Source: Acidaminococcus fermentans
GTDB taxonomy: Bacteria > Bacillota_C > Negativicutes > Acidaminococcales > Acidaminococcaceae
NCBI GenBank assembly: GCA_004555735.1
Contig: SFHH01000123.1
Location: forward strand, 1 to 6,018
DNA length: 6,018 bases
Direction of reading: 5' to 3'
How positions within the stretch are numbered: position 1 is the first letter of the stretch; the number at the start of each line of letters is the position of its first letter. Positions 1 through 5,738 of the stretch are shown here, one piece after another. Under the pieces are notes generated by a model. That model was not told the DNA's origin and did no database searches. It saw only the letters and a list, made by a program, of their open reading frames with translations. The position numbers were made by a program, and so were the translations under genes.

Positions 1-638
1 GAGAGAGAAGCGGCGGATTTCAGAGCGGAGTCGCTTATCCGACTGAAGCCGTTAACAGTTCCGGAGGTGGCGGAGACCGCATAGCTGCCGCTGACCGAGC
101 CTTTGTTCTCCCCTACGCTGATGGCTGCCTGTACGGCGCCGTACGCCCGGTCGTTGTGCGCCACATAGCAGCCGGCGATGCTTCCTCCCGCGCCGTTCCA
201 GCCGACAAAGCCGCCGACACGCTGGTAGCCGACCACCCAGTCCTGCAGATTGGTGTAGCAGATTTTGATAGTGCCCAGGTTGCCGCCCACCAAGCCGCCG
301 GCGTAGTAGGTTCTCAGCTGTCCCTGATTCACGGCGTTGCGGTAGCCGCTGCTGATGCCGCCCAGAGCATAGCACTCCTCCACGACGCCCCAGTTGCCGC
401 CGGCGATGCCGCCCGCGTAATTGTAGGCGATAACACCTCTCACCTGCTGCGTGGTGCCGGTGCCGATATCGGAGCTGCAGCGACGGATCGTCCCATGATT
501 CTGGCCGGCGATGCCGCCCGCGAAATCGCCGTAGCCAGATCCCGAAATACCGGAGACGGCGTCCCCTTTCACATGCACGTTTTCGATCACCGCGCCCTCG
601 GCGTTGCTGCCTGTCACGGCGCCCACAAAGCGGCCTCC
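1..638 (-). repeat. GLUG-type protein repeats (adhesin fragment)
   Basis: Translated on the minus strand, this stretch carries about five copies of a Gly-rich motif of the form [Y]xGGhhGxNxGxhxxC/N. They are FVGAVTGSNAEGAVIENV (80-97), FAGGIAGQNHGTIRRC (115-130), YAGGIAGGNWGVVEECYA (150-167), YAGGLVGGNLGTIKICYT (188-205) and VGGFVGWNGAGGSIAGCY (217-234). A degenerate sixth copy lies near residues 249-264. Residue numbers count from the ATG at 866. In known proteins, GLUG repeats form beta-solenoid-like stalks of secreted or wall-bound adhesins and proteases, usually many copies in one large protein. The piece here lacks both its own N-terminus and its C-terminus. Its high G+C and codon use (mostly GGC, GCC) differ from the liv genes beside it, so it probably comes from another locus or another organism. 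Confidence 0.75.
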
Positions 639-866
639 CTCAAACTGGGCGAAATCGAGATTCAGGTTCTGAATCGTGCCCTGGTTGATGGCCACAAAAC
701 CGATATATGCTCCCAGCATGTAGATATCGCCGTGAGCAAAGTTAATGAGTTTGATGATCCCGTAAATCATGGTATACCCTAGAGCAATCAGCGCATAGAT
801 GCTGCCCAGGGATACACCATTGACAATTTGCTGGGCAAATTGATGGGCAAAGGATCCTGTATCCAT
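1..866 (-). CDS. livH: LivH-type permease N-terminus running in frame into GLUG repeats (partial, chimeric)
   Basis: One open frame of 288 codons runs from the ATG at 866 off the left edge with no stop. Residues 1-57 are a typical start of the LivH inner-membrane permease of branched-chain amino-acid ABC transporters. They include VNGVSLGSIYALIALGYTM (15-33) and the family signature INFAHGDIYMLGAY (41-54), which form the first membrane segments. From about residue 58-64 (nt 675-697) the protein stops being LivH-like. Residues 65-288 are Gly-rich, soluble, GLUG-type repeats of surface adhesins. A normal LivH is about 290-310 aa of membrane helices, so this product could not be a working permease. 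The start is supported by AAGGAGGGG five bases upstream and by its place after livK. G+C, counted by hand, is about 46% at 701-860 but 59-64% in stretches 1-120, 301-400 and 601-690. Either the contig is misassembled or two genes were joined; the livH identity applies only to 697-866. Confidence 0.8.
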   Translation of the reverse strand, partial: MDTGSFAHQFAQQIVNGVSLGSIYALIALGYTMIYGIIKLINFAHGDIYMLGAYIGFVAINQGTIQNLNLDFAQFEGGRFVGAVTGSNAEGAVIENVHVKGDAVSGISGSGYGDFAGGIAGQNHGTIRRCSSDIGTGTTQQVRGVIAYNYAGGIAGGNWGVVEECYALGGISSGYRNAVNQGQLRTYYAGGLVGGNLGTIKICYTNLQDWVVGYQRVGGFVGWNGAGGSIAGCYVAHNDRAYGAVQAAISVGENKGSVSGSYAVSATSGTVNGFSRISDSALKSAASL

Positions 867-871
867 AAGCA

Positions 872-880
872 CCCCTCCTT
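872..880 (-). promoter_or_regulatory. livH ribosome binding site
   Basis: AAGGAGGGG on the minus strand, five bases before the ATG at 866. This near-perfect Shine-Dalgarno sequence fixes the permease start and shows that this end of the reading frame is a real gene start. Confidence 0.8.
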
Positions 881-883
881 GTG

Positions 884-922
884 AAAAAGTTTGGCGTCAG
901 ACCGGAGACCCGATCCGACGCC
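884..922 (-). terminator. Intercistronic hairpin between livK and livH
   Basis: In the 71-bp gap between the two liv genes, 893-922 folds into a long stem: GGCGTC pairs with GACGCC at the base, followed by mostly paired bases with two mismatches, and a small loop. In the minus-strand transcript it is followed by AAACTTTTTC. It could be a leaky terminator or an mRNA-stabilising hairpin. Either would give more binding protein than permease, which is common in ABC transporter operons. That role is inferred; the hairpin itself is visible. Confidence 0.6.
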
Positions 923-937
923 GCATTATGAATGAAC

Positions 938-2116
938 TTACAGCGTAATCTTTTGTTTGAAGGTCTGTACGCCGTCTTTCATTTCGATGATGATACCTCC
1001 GGACACAGGGTTGTGATTCTTATCCAGGGTATATTTGCCGGTAGCTACCTGCAGGTCCTTGATCTTGCTCAGAGCATCTGCGATCTTGGCGCCGTCAGTG
1101 GTGCCAGCCTGTTTGATGGCTTCGGCCACCGCCAGGGTACCGTCATAGGCATGGATGGCGAAGGTATCCGGTTCTTCGTTGAATTTGGCTTTATAGTCTT
1201 TGATGAACTGTTGAACATGGGGATCCTTATCCTGTGCGGAATAAGCGCTGGTGAAGTAGGTACCATTCAGGGCTTCCCCGCCAGCAATCTGGGCCAATTT
1301 CGGAGAATCCCAGCCGTCGCTGCCCAGGATCGGGCAGGTCAGACCAACTTCACGGGCCTGTTTGATGATCTTGGAGACTTCTTCATAGTAGCCGGGAACA
1401 TACAGTGCTTCCGGATTGGAGGCTTTCAATTTAGTCAGAGCGGACTTGAAGTCCTGGTCCTTGGCCAGGAATGCTTCCTTGCCCACCACTTTGCCGCCTT
1501 TTTCTTCCAAAGTCTTGCCGAATACATCCATCAGCCCTTTGGAATAGTCACTGGAAGAATCATAGAAAATCGCAATATTCTTCAATTTCAGGGTCTCTAC
1601 GGCGAATTTGGCCATCAATTTGCCCTGGAAAGGATCCGTGAAGCAGGCCCGGAAAATAAACGGACGGACCTTGCCTTTTTCGTCCACCGTAATGCCAGGA
1701 GCCGTAGCCACAGGAGCCATCAGAGGCACTTTGCTGTTGGTCACCACCGGCGTAGCTGCCGATACGCAGCCGCTGGTAGCCGGCCCGATGATAACAGAGA
1801 CTTTATCTTTCGTAATCAGTTTGGTAGCTGCATTCCCAGATTCAGAAGGCTCAGACTTGTTGTCCGCTTCCACCAATTTGATTTTCTTGCCATTGATGCC
1901 GCCTTTGGCATTGATCTGTTCCACCGCCAATTGTACCCCTTTGTAGGTGGATTTGCCGTAGTTGGCAACATTCCCCGTCAGTTCAAACAAAGCACCGATC
2001 TTGATTTCATTGCCACTGTCTTTCTTTGCTGCATCTTTCTTGCCGCAGCCGGTAAACATAGACGCTACGAGCGTTGTCATCGCCAGCGCGCCGACCGCTT
2101 TTTTCCATGCTTTCAT
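938..2116 (-). CDS. livK: Branched-chain amino-acid ABC transporter substrate-binding lipoprotein
   Basis: A 392-aa extracytoplasmic binding protein of the Leu/Ile/Val type (Peripla_BP_6, LivK/BraC family), which captures the amino acid and delivers it to the LivHMGF transporter. Residues 1-23 form a lipoprotein signal peptide: MKAWKK, then a hydrophobic core, then FTGC with the lipidated Cys at 24. A charged linker (26-37) follows, then the first lobe opening with IKIGALFELTGNVANYG (38-54). Ligand-pocket segments include SVIIGPATSG (107-116), FRACFTDPFQG (155-165) and YDSSSDYSKG (185-194); the second lobe contains ILGSDGWDS. Length is normal for the family. The frame extends upstream to 2230, but the ATG at 2116 is preferred because AAAGGTG lies six bases before it and the signal peptide begins there. 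The promoter is at 2199-2227. The gene is followed by a hairpin and livH. The exact ligand (Leu, Ile, Val or another amino acid) cannot be told from the sequence. Confidence 0.93.
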   Translation of the reverse strand: MKAWKKAVGALAMTTLVASMFTGCGKKDAAKKDSGNEIKIGALFELTGNVANYGKSTYKGVQLAVEQINAKGGINGKKIKLVEADNKSEPSESGNAATKLITKDKVSVIIGPATSGCVSAATPVVTNSKVPLMAPVATAPGITVDEKGKVRPFIFRACFTDPFQGKLMAKFAVETLKLKNIAIFYDSSSDYSKGLMDVFGKTLEEKGGKVVGKEAFLAKDQDFKSALTKLKASNPEALYVPGYYEEVSKIIKQAREVGLTCPILGSDGWDSPKLAQIAGGEALNGTYFTSAYSAQDKDPHVQQFIKDYKAKFNEEPDTFAIHAYDGTLAVAEAIKQAGTTDGAKIADALSKIKDLQVATGKYTLDKNHNPVSGGIIIEMKDGVQTFKQKITL

Positions 2117-2122
2117 CAACAA

Positions 2123-2129
2123 CACCTTT
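2123..2129 (-). promoter_or_regulatory. livK ribosome binding site (decides start)
   Basis: AAAGGTG on the minus strand, six bases before the ATG at 2116. It supports this start over the frame's upstream ATG at 2230, which would add 38 non-signal-like residues and would lie upstream of the predicted promoter. Confidence 0.65.
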
Positions 2130-2198
2130 GCTTTCTTGAGATTTCTTGCCGGGGACCCGTGTAGCGACAGCAACCGGTCGGCCTTGCAAGCTACAGAT

Positions 2199-2227
2199 AT
2201 TATACGCACTTGTTCACATTTTTGCAA
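2199..2227 (-). promoter_or_regulatory. livK promoter
   Basis: On the minus strand, TTGCAA (2222-2227) lies 17 bp from a perfect TATAAT (2199-2204), the ideal sigma-70/sigma-A spacing. The predicted transcription start is near 2192, leaving a leader of about 75 nt before livK. The promoter drives livK and, past the intercistronic hairpin, livH. Confidence 0.75.
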
Positions 2228-2259
2228 CATTCTTTTTTACAAAATACATTACGATTTTA

Positions 2260-2290
2260 AAAAATATACAGTTGTTTTATGTATATTTTT
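2260..2290. repeat. AT-rich inverted repeat upstream of the livK promoter
   Basis: AAAAATATAC (2260-2269) and GTATATTTTT (2281-2290) are perfect 10-bp inverted arms around an 11-base centre. The repeat starts 33 bp upstream of the livK -35 element, where a regulator or an UP-like AT-rich element might act. The surroundings are very AT-rich, so chance is a real possibility. Confidence 0.35.
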
Positions 2291-2334
2291 AATTTTGTAT
2301 GTTTCTAATGGATTTTTGTCTGCATGTAAAAAAC

Positions 2335-2347
2335 GTTTTCTGAAAAC
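2335..2347. promoter_or_regulatory. GTTTTCTGAAAAC palindrome, CodY-box-like
   Basis: Two 6-bp arms surround a single T. The core TTTTCTGAAAA matches the centre of the CodY consensus AATTTTCWGAAAATT exactly; the four outermost positions differ (11 of 15). CodY represses branched-chain amino-acid uptake in many Firmicutes, so a site upstream of livK would make sense. It lies about 108 bp upstream of the -35, which is far for simple repression, and I do not know whether this organism encodes CodY. Confidence 0.3.
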
Positions 2348-2409
2348 AATGGGATTCAGGGGCCTTTCATCCTCAGACGCTGATTTTTTATGGAACAAAG
2401 GCTGAATGC

Positions 2410-2460
2410 AAAAAAGGGCAGGTGGGTGCTGCACGTTCCATGCAGCACCCACCTGCCCTT
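2410..2460 (-). terminator. Rho-independent terminator of the malic/malolactic enzyme gene
   Basis: A perfect 20-bp stem (2414-2433 with 2441-2460) closes on a 7-base loop, CGTTCCA. On the minus strand it is followed by a T-run (complement of the As at 2410-2415). It starts 14 bases after the enzyme gene's stop codon. There is no T-run on the plus side, so it works for the minus strand only and separates this gene from livK. Confidence 0.92.
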
Positions 2461-2474
2461 CAGCTGATGACTGC

Positions 2475-4118
2475 TTATAATTCCTTGTACTCCGCCTTCC
2501 ACTGAATGGCTTCGATGGCTTTTTTCGGATCCTCCACCGGGAGACCATTCAGCCCTTCCTTCACCGCCTGGCACACCACTTTTTCCGCCAGGATCCTGGT
2601 GAAATTCCCCATTTCCCGTACGGGAGGCAGGACAGAAGCTCCAGGTTTCTTCATGTCCACCAGATCGGTAAGAGCATGGGCAGCAGCTGCCAGCATCCCT
2701 GGAGAGACTTTCTTGGCCCGGCAAGCGGCCACCGCCAGCCCCATACCCGGGAACACCAGGGAATTATTCGCCTGGCCGATTTCATAGACCGTCCCATGAT
2801 ACGCCACTTTCTTGGAAGCGATACCGGTAGCCACCAGGGCTTTCCCGTCCGTCCAACGGAGCAGCGCCTCTGCACTGGCTTCTGCCAGGTCCGCCGGATT
2901 GCTCAAAGGAAAGATGATGGGCCGAGGCGTATGGGCGGCCATTTCTTGGACCACTTCTTTCGTAAAGGCTCCCGCAGCCGTAGACGCCCCTACCAGGATA
3001 GTGGGATGGATAGCTTTGACTGCCTCTTCCAGGGTATCCAGTTTGGCGCCGGCGGGGAACTCACTCCGCTTCCGGGCATAAGGCTTCTGCTGGGGTGTCA
3101 TCCCTTCCGTATCCTCAAACAGCAGACCCTGCTGATCCACCAGGTAGAACCGGTTCCTGGCTTCTGCTTCACTGAGTCCCTGGAGCTGCATCTCGGCAAA
3201 GACCTGCCGGACGATTCCCATACCGGAGGTCCCAGCCCCAAAACACAGGAAAGTCTGGTCTGTGAGCTTTTCCCCAGATGCCTTCAGCCCGCCCAGGATG
3301 GCCGCCAGAGTCACAGCCCCCGTGCCTTCGATATCATCGTTGTACACCGCATACCGGTCTTCATACCGTTCCAAGAGACGGGCGGCATTTTCCCGGCCAA
3401 AATCCTCGAAATGGATATAGAAATGGGGGAAAAGGCTTTCTGCAGTCTGGAGGAAGGCATCCACAAAAGCATCATACCGCTCATCGCTGATCCGTCTGTG
3501 ATGGAGCCCCAGATACAGAGGGTCATCGATCAGGCTCTGACGGTTGGTGCCTGCATCCAGCACCACCGGCAGGACTTTGGCCGGATCGATGCCGGCTGCT
3601 GCCGTATAGACCAGGATTTTCCCTGTGGAAATGCTCACCCCGTTGGTTCCCCAATCCCCGATGCCCAGGATGCTTTCTCCATCGGTCACCACGATCAGCT
3701 GGATATCTCGTCCAGAAGCCCCGTTCTTCAAGGATTCTTCGATATCCTCCATATGATCGATGGACAGGTATACCGCATTCTGGGGCGTGGTAAAATATTC
3801 GCTGTACTGCTTGACGCTTTCCGCCACCCCCGGAGCATAGAGCACCGGCATGAGTTTTTCCAGATGGTGGGAAAACAAATGGAAAAACAGGGTCCGGTTC
3901 CGGCTGAACAACTTCATCAGATAATGGCGCTGGACCGCTTTATTGGGCCGTTCGCAGAAATTTTCAAAGGCCTGCTGATCCTGGAGCTCCAGGGTCTCTA
4001 CCTGGGGAGGCAGGATACCGATCAAGCCATACTTTTTTCGTTCCTCCCAGGTAAAAGCCGTTCCTTTATTTAAAAATGGATCATTCAGCAAATCGTATCC
4101 GCGTTTGTTGGTCTTCAT
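2475..4118 (-). CDS. Malolactic enzyme / NAD-dependent malic enzyme
   Basis: A 547-aa cytoplasmic enzyme of the malic enzyme superfamily. It acts on L-malate with NAD and a divalent metal, yielding pyruvate plus CO2 (malic enzyme) or L-lactate plus CO2 (malolactic enzyme). The N-terminus LNDPFLNKGTAFT (11-23) and LVDQQGLLFED (326-336) look very like lactobacillar MleS. Visible family residues, matched by alignment from memory to human NAD-malic enzyme, are Tyr94 in PVLY, Lys167 in STGKILVYTA, metal ligands Glu238-Asp239 in FEDFG and Asp262 in YNDDIEGT, the Rossmann motif FGAGTSGMG (293-301), SNPADL (406-411) and QANNSLVFPG (449-458). All are present, so it should be active. DDIEGT replaces the common DDIQGT. 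The start is supported by AGAGGA six bases upstream. It is monocistronic, with a strong terminator behind it and a divergent LysR gene in front, as with mleA/mleR. Sequence alone does not settle malic versus malolactic activity. Confidence 0.9.
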   Translation of the reverse strand: MKTNKRGYDLLNDPFLNKGTAFTWEERKKYGLIGILPPQVETLELQDQQAFENFCERPNKAVQRHYLMKLFSRNRTLFFHLFSHHLEKLMPVLYAPGVAESVKQYSEYFTTPQNAVYLSIDHMEDIEESLKNGASGRDIQLIVVTDGESILGIGDWGTNGVSISTGKILVYTAAAGIDPAKVLPVVLDAGTNRQSLIDDPLYLGLHHRRISDERYDAFVDAFLQTAESLFPHFYIHFEDFGRENAARLLERYEDRYAVYNDDIEGTGAVTLAAILGGLKASGEKLTDQTFLCFGAGTSGMGIVRQVFAEMQLQGLSEAEARNRFYLVDQQGLLFEDTEGMTPQQKPYARKRSEFPAGAKLDTLEEAVKAIHPTILVGASTAAGAFTKEVVQEMAAHTPRPIIFPLSNPADLAEASAEALLRWTDGKALVATGIASKKVAYHGTVYEIGQANNSLVFPGMGLAVAACRAKKVSPGMLAAAAHALTDLVDMKKPGASVLPPVREMGNFTRILAEKVVCQAVKEGLNGLPVEDPKKAIEAIQWKAEYKEL

Positions 4119-4175
4119 GATGGTTCCTCTCTTTCTCCCTGTACAGACTGGCCGATCTCGTCATTTCGTATGCTT

Positions 4176-4205
4176 ATTGTATCCATGGGAAGAGTAAAAG
4201 TACAA
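4176..4205 (-). promoter_or_regulatory. Possible promoter of the malic/malolactic enzyme gene
   Basis: On the minus strand, TTGTAC (4200-4205) is followed after 18 bp by TACAAT (4176-4181), about 58 bp before the gene's ATG. The -10 is good (5 of 6) and the -35 weak (3 of 6). A weak -35 is usual for promoters needing a LysR-type activator, which would bind further right, near 4227-4264. Other AT-rich -10 candidates exist in this region. Confidence 0.35.
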
Positions 4206-4212
4206 TATTTTA

Positions 4213-4242
4213 TTTTCTCTGACCCAAACTTTAAGTTATAAT
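4213..4242 (+). promoter_or_regulatory. lysR promoter
   Basis: A perfect TATAAT (4237-4242) lies 18 bp after a weak -35, TTTTCT (4213-4218). Transcription would start near 4249, with a leader of about 80 nt before the lysR ATG. A short palindrome, AACTT-T-AAGTT (4227-4237), sits between the two promoter elements and touches the -10. It is a candidate regulator site. Confidence 0.5.
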
Positions 4243-4246
4243 ATGA

Positions 4247-4264
4247 CTGTTGCATAAGCAACAG
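4247..4264. promoter_or_regulatory. Perfect inverted repeat at the lysR start site (candidate operator)
   Basis: CTGTTGC (4247-4253) and GCAACAG (4258-4264) flank ATAA. The repeat begins 5 bp after the -10 TATAAT and covers the expected transcription start, a place where a bound protein would block transcription. LysR proteins commonly repress their own gene from the shared divergent region. The centre spacing does not give a symmetric T-N11-A LysR box, so the bound protein is uncertain; in RNA it could also form a 5'-end hairpin. Confidence 0.45.
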
Positions 4265-4267
4265 CTC

Positions 4268-4288
4268 GTCATAGGTCATACGTCATAC
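4268..4288. repeat. Three tandem 7-bp repeats, GTCATA(G/C)
   Basis: GTCATAG (4268-4274), GTCATAC (4275-4281) and GTCATAC (4282-4288) lie end to end in the lysR leader, straight after the inverted repeat. The only difference is the last base of the first copy. They could be a protein-binding array or a slippage-prone short repeat; they lie outside coding sequence, so changes in copy number would alter only the leader. Confidence 0.5.
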
Positions 4289-4297
4289 GCCGATGGA

Positions 4298-4314
4298 AGC
4301 CAGCTTTGCTGGCT
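4298..4314 (+). promoter_or_regulatory. Hairpin just before the lysR ribosome site
   Basis: AGCCAGC (4298-4304) and GCTGGCT (4308-4314) form a 7-bp GC-rich stem with a TTT loop, ending three bases before the AAAAGGAG ribosome site. There is no following T-run, so it is not a terminator. It may affect translation or mRNA stability of lysR. Confidence 0.4.
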
Positions 4315-4329
4315 CTGAAAAGGAGAAAA

Positions 4330-5202
4330 ATGAAACTCACCCAGATCGAATACTTCATCACCGTCTGCGAGTGCGGGAGCTTTTCCCGGGCAGCGGAAAA
4401 ATGCCATATTTCCCAACCGGGGATTTCCAAAGCCATCCGGGAGCTGGAGGAAGAATGCGGCGTTGCTTTATTCCAGCGGAACCGGAACAACATCCAGATC
4501 ACCCGCCGGGGACGGATCCTGTTGGAACACGCCCGTCAGTTCGAAAACCACTACCGGAATCTATGCCAAGTGGTGCGCTCCTTGAGTACGGGCAAAGCCC
4601 TGATCCGGATCGGCATCGCTACCATGCGGGGCAATACCATTTTCCCTCAGCTCCACGGTTCTTTCCTGAAGACCCATCCCCAGATCACCATTGAAACAGT
4701 GGAAGAAACCACCAACGTGCTCTACGAGCTGCTGGACCGGCAGGAAATCGATTTTGCGCTCTGTGTCACCAATCGGCTGCCGGAAGAGCCCAACCACTGT
4801 CTGCTGCTCCGGAAAAGCTATCTGAAACTATTCGTCCGCCAGGACCACCCCCTGGCCCAGAAGGAAGCGGTGGATCTGACAGAACTGAAGGATACGCCTC
4901 TGGTCCTTTTTTCTGATCATTTCGACCAGACAGCCTATATCCGGCACATGTTCGCCCACAGCGGAGTCCATCCCTGGATCGTCCACCAGACAACCCAGGT
5001 ATTCACCATCCTGGAATACATCCGTTCCGAGGGAGCGGCCGGCTTCCTGACAGAAGAAATCGCCCAGCAGGAACCGGACCTCCACGCTATCTCCATCCGT
5101 CAGTTCCGTCCGGCCTTCATTACCCTGGATTGGAACAAAGATCTCCATTTCAACCCGGCCATGGAGGAATTTGTGCTGTTCGTAAAAAAAATGGGGGCGT
5201 GA
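4330..5202 (+). CDS. LysR-family transcriptional regulator, probably of the divergent malic/malolactic gene
   Basis: A 290-aa DNA-binding regulator of normal LysR length. The winged helix-turn-helix occupies about residues 1-60: MKLTQIEYFITVCECGSFS, then AAEKCHISQPGISKAIRELE (21-40) containing the recognition helix, then LFQRN (47-51). A linker helix runs to about 88. The periplasmic-binding-like effector domain starts with LIRIGIATM and includes DFALCVTNRL and LKLFVRQDHPLA. The ATG at 4330 is chosen over the in-frame TTG at 4306 because AAAAGGAG (4318-4325) lies four bases before it and LysR proteins normally begin this way. It is divergent from the malate enzyme gene with a 211-bp shared region, the usual layout for a LysR gene and its target and the one seen with mleR. 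L-malate as inducer is inferred from the neighbour. Its 3' end lies inside the terminator hairpin shared with the convergent gene. Confidence 0.9.
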   Translation: MKLTQIEYFITVCECGSFSRAAEKCHISQPGISKAIRELEEECGVALFQRNRNNIQITRRGRILLEHARQFENHYRNLCQVVRSLSTGKALIRIGIATMRGNTIFPQLHGSFLKTHPQITIETVEETTNVLYELLDRQEIDFALCVTNRLPEEPNHCLLLRKSYLKLFVRQDHPLAQKEAVDLTELKDTPLVLFSDHFDQTAYIRHMFAHSGVHPWIVHQTTQVFTILEYIRSEGAAGFLTEEIAQQEPDLHAISIRQFRPAFITLDWNKDLHFNPAMEEFVLFVKKMGA

Positions 5203-5224
5203 AGAAATCCACACCCCCTTTTTT
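5184..5224. terminator. Bidirectional terminator shared by lysR and the YbjN-like gene
   Basis: GGGGGCGTG (5193-5201) pairs with CACACCCCC (5210-5218), with one C-A mismatch and an 8-base loop. TTTTTT (5219-5224) follows on the plus strand, and the A-run at 5184-5191 gives a T-run on the minus strand. It can therefore end both convergent transcripts. The left arm contains the last lysR codons, and the lysR TGA (5200-5202) straddles stem and loop. Confidence 0.8.
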
Positions 5225-5664
5225 CATTCCCAAATCGTTTTCATGATTTCCTTGTATTTTGCGTCCAGTTCCTTGCTGATCATCTGGAATAAGCCATACA
5301 TCATATTTCCGTCCACCTGAGGTTCCCGGAAGATCACACAGGTATCCATGATCAGGGACTCTTCCTTGTCCAAATAGAATTTAAAGGCCTTATAGGTACG
5401 GTTATACTCATTCAGCAGGGAAAACAGCACTTCCTGATTCCCTTCTTTCAAGGCTTTAGGAGCCAGCAGCACCCGGATCACCCCAAAGGCGCTGTCGTCC
5501 AGGACTACGATCAGCTGGAGTGGTGTCCCGTCCACATCCATATGGGACCGAAATACCACAGTATGGAAAGGATCGTCTTTGATGGGATCTACGATAAAAG
5601 CCTTAGGATCTTTCTTTTCTACAAAATGCTTGAAGCTGTCGGCTTTTTGATTCAATTCTGCCAT
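5224..5664 (-). CDS. Small YbjN-like / secretion-chaperone-fold protein of unknown function
   Basis: A 146-aa soluble, acidic protein with no signal peptide or membrane segment. I do not recognise it as a named gene. Its pattern fits the YbjN fold (similar to type III secretion chaperones): beta strands near 34-40, 48-56 and 60-67; a helix with LFSLLNEYNRTYKAFKFYLD (80-99), very like the family's conserved asparagine-loop-strand segment; a strand near 103-112; and a final amphipathic helix near 120-143. The residues DDPFHTVVFRSHM (30-42) open the sheet. No catalytic motif is visible. YbjN proteins are linked in other bacteria to stress and regulation by protein contact, but that cannot be carried over here. 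The start has an excellent AAGGAGG (5671-5677) six bases upstream, and the promoter lies at 5709-5737. It stands alone, convergent with lysR and next to the DnaA-box cluster. Confidence 0.85.
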   Translation of the reverse strand: MAELNQKADSFKHFVEKKDPKAFIVDPIKDDPFHTVVFRSHMDVDGTPLQLIVVLDDSAFGVIRVLLAPKALKEGNQEVLFSLLNEYNRTYKAFKFYLDKEESLIMDTCVIFREPQVDGNMMYGLFQMISKELDAKYKEIMKTIWE

Positions 5665-5708
5665 TTGTATCCTCCTTCAGCGGGATGCTTTCCCCGTTCT
5701 TTTCTTAC

Positions 5709-5737
5709 AGGATAGAACATCTCCTCATCCCCGTCAA
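5709..5737 (-). promoter_or_regulatory. Promoter of the YbjN-like gene
   Basis: On the minus strand, TTGACG (5732-5737) lies 17 bp from TATCCT (5709-5714), giving a transcription start near 5702 and a leader of about 38 nt. A DnaA-box-like TTTTCCACT starts at 5739, one base beyond the -35, so DnaA bound there could touch RNA polymerase. Confidence 0.65.
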
Positions 5738-5738
5738 G

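Larger units (their letters stand above)
2117..2474. other. Gene-free AT-rich control region between the malic/malolactic enzyme gene and livK
   Basis: The 358 bases hold no credible gene. From right to left they contain the terminator of the enzyme gene (2410-2460), a stretch with no recognised element, a GTTTTCTGAAAAC palindrome (2335-2347), a 10-bp AT-rich inverted repeat (2260-2290), the livK promoter (2199-2227) and a roughly 75-nt livK leader. The leader is GC-rich near 2150-2185 and could fold weakly, but I recognise no riboswitch or leader peptide. Confidence 0.6.

Noticed and set aside
156..782. Plus-strand 208-aa reading frame opposite the GLUG region
   Set aside because: It is the antisense shadow of the GC-rich repeat frame; it has no recognisable domain and no ribosome site, while the minus frame gives clear LivH and GLUG motifs.
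932..2164. Plus-strand 410-aa reading frame opposite livK
   Set aside because: Antisense shadow of a well-supported binding-protein gene; Phe/Arg-rich low-complexity translation without any family pattern.
2249..2548. Minus-strand 99-aa frame across the malic enzyme terminator and AT-rich gap
   Set aside because: It spans a perfect terminator and the gene's 3' end, lacks a ribosome site and resembles no protein.
2676..4073. Plus-strand 465-aa reading frame opposite the malic/malolactic enzyme gene
   Set aside because: Antisense shadow of a clear enzyme gene with intact catalytic motifs.
4119..4329. Phage, IS or CRISPR interpretation of the short repeats in the divergent region
   Set aside because: The repeats are 7 bp, contiguous and without spacers, and there is no transposase or terminal inverted repeat pair; regulatory repeats fit better.
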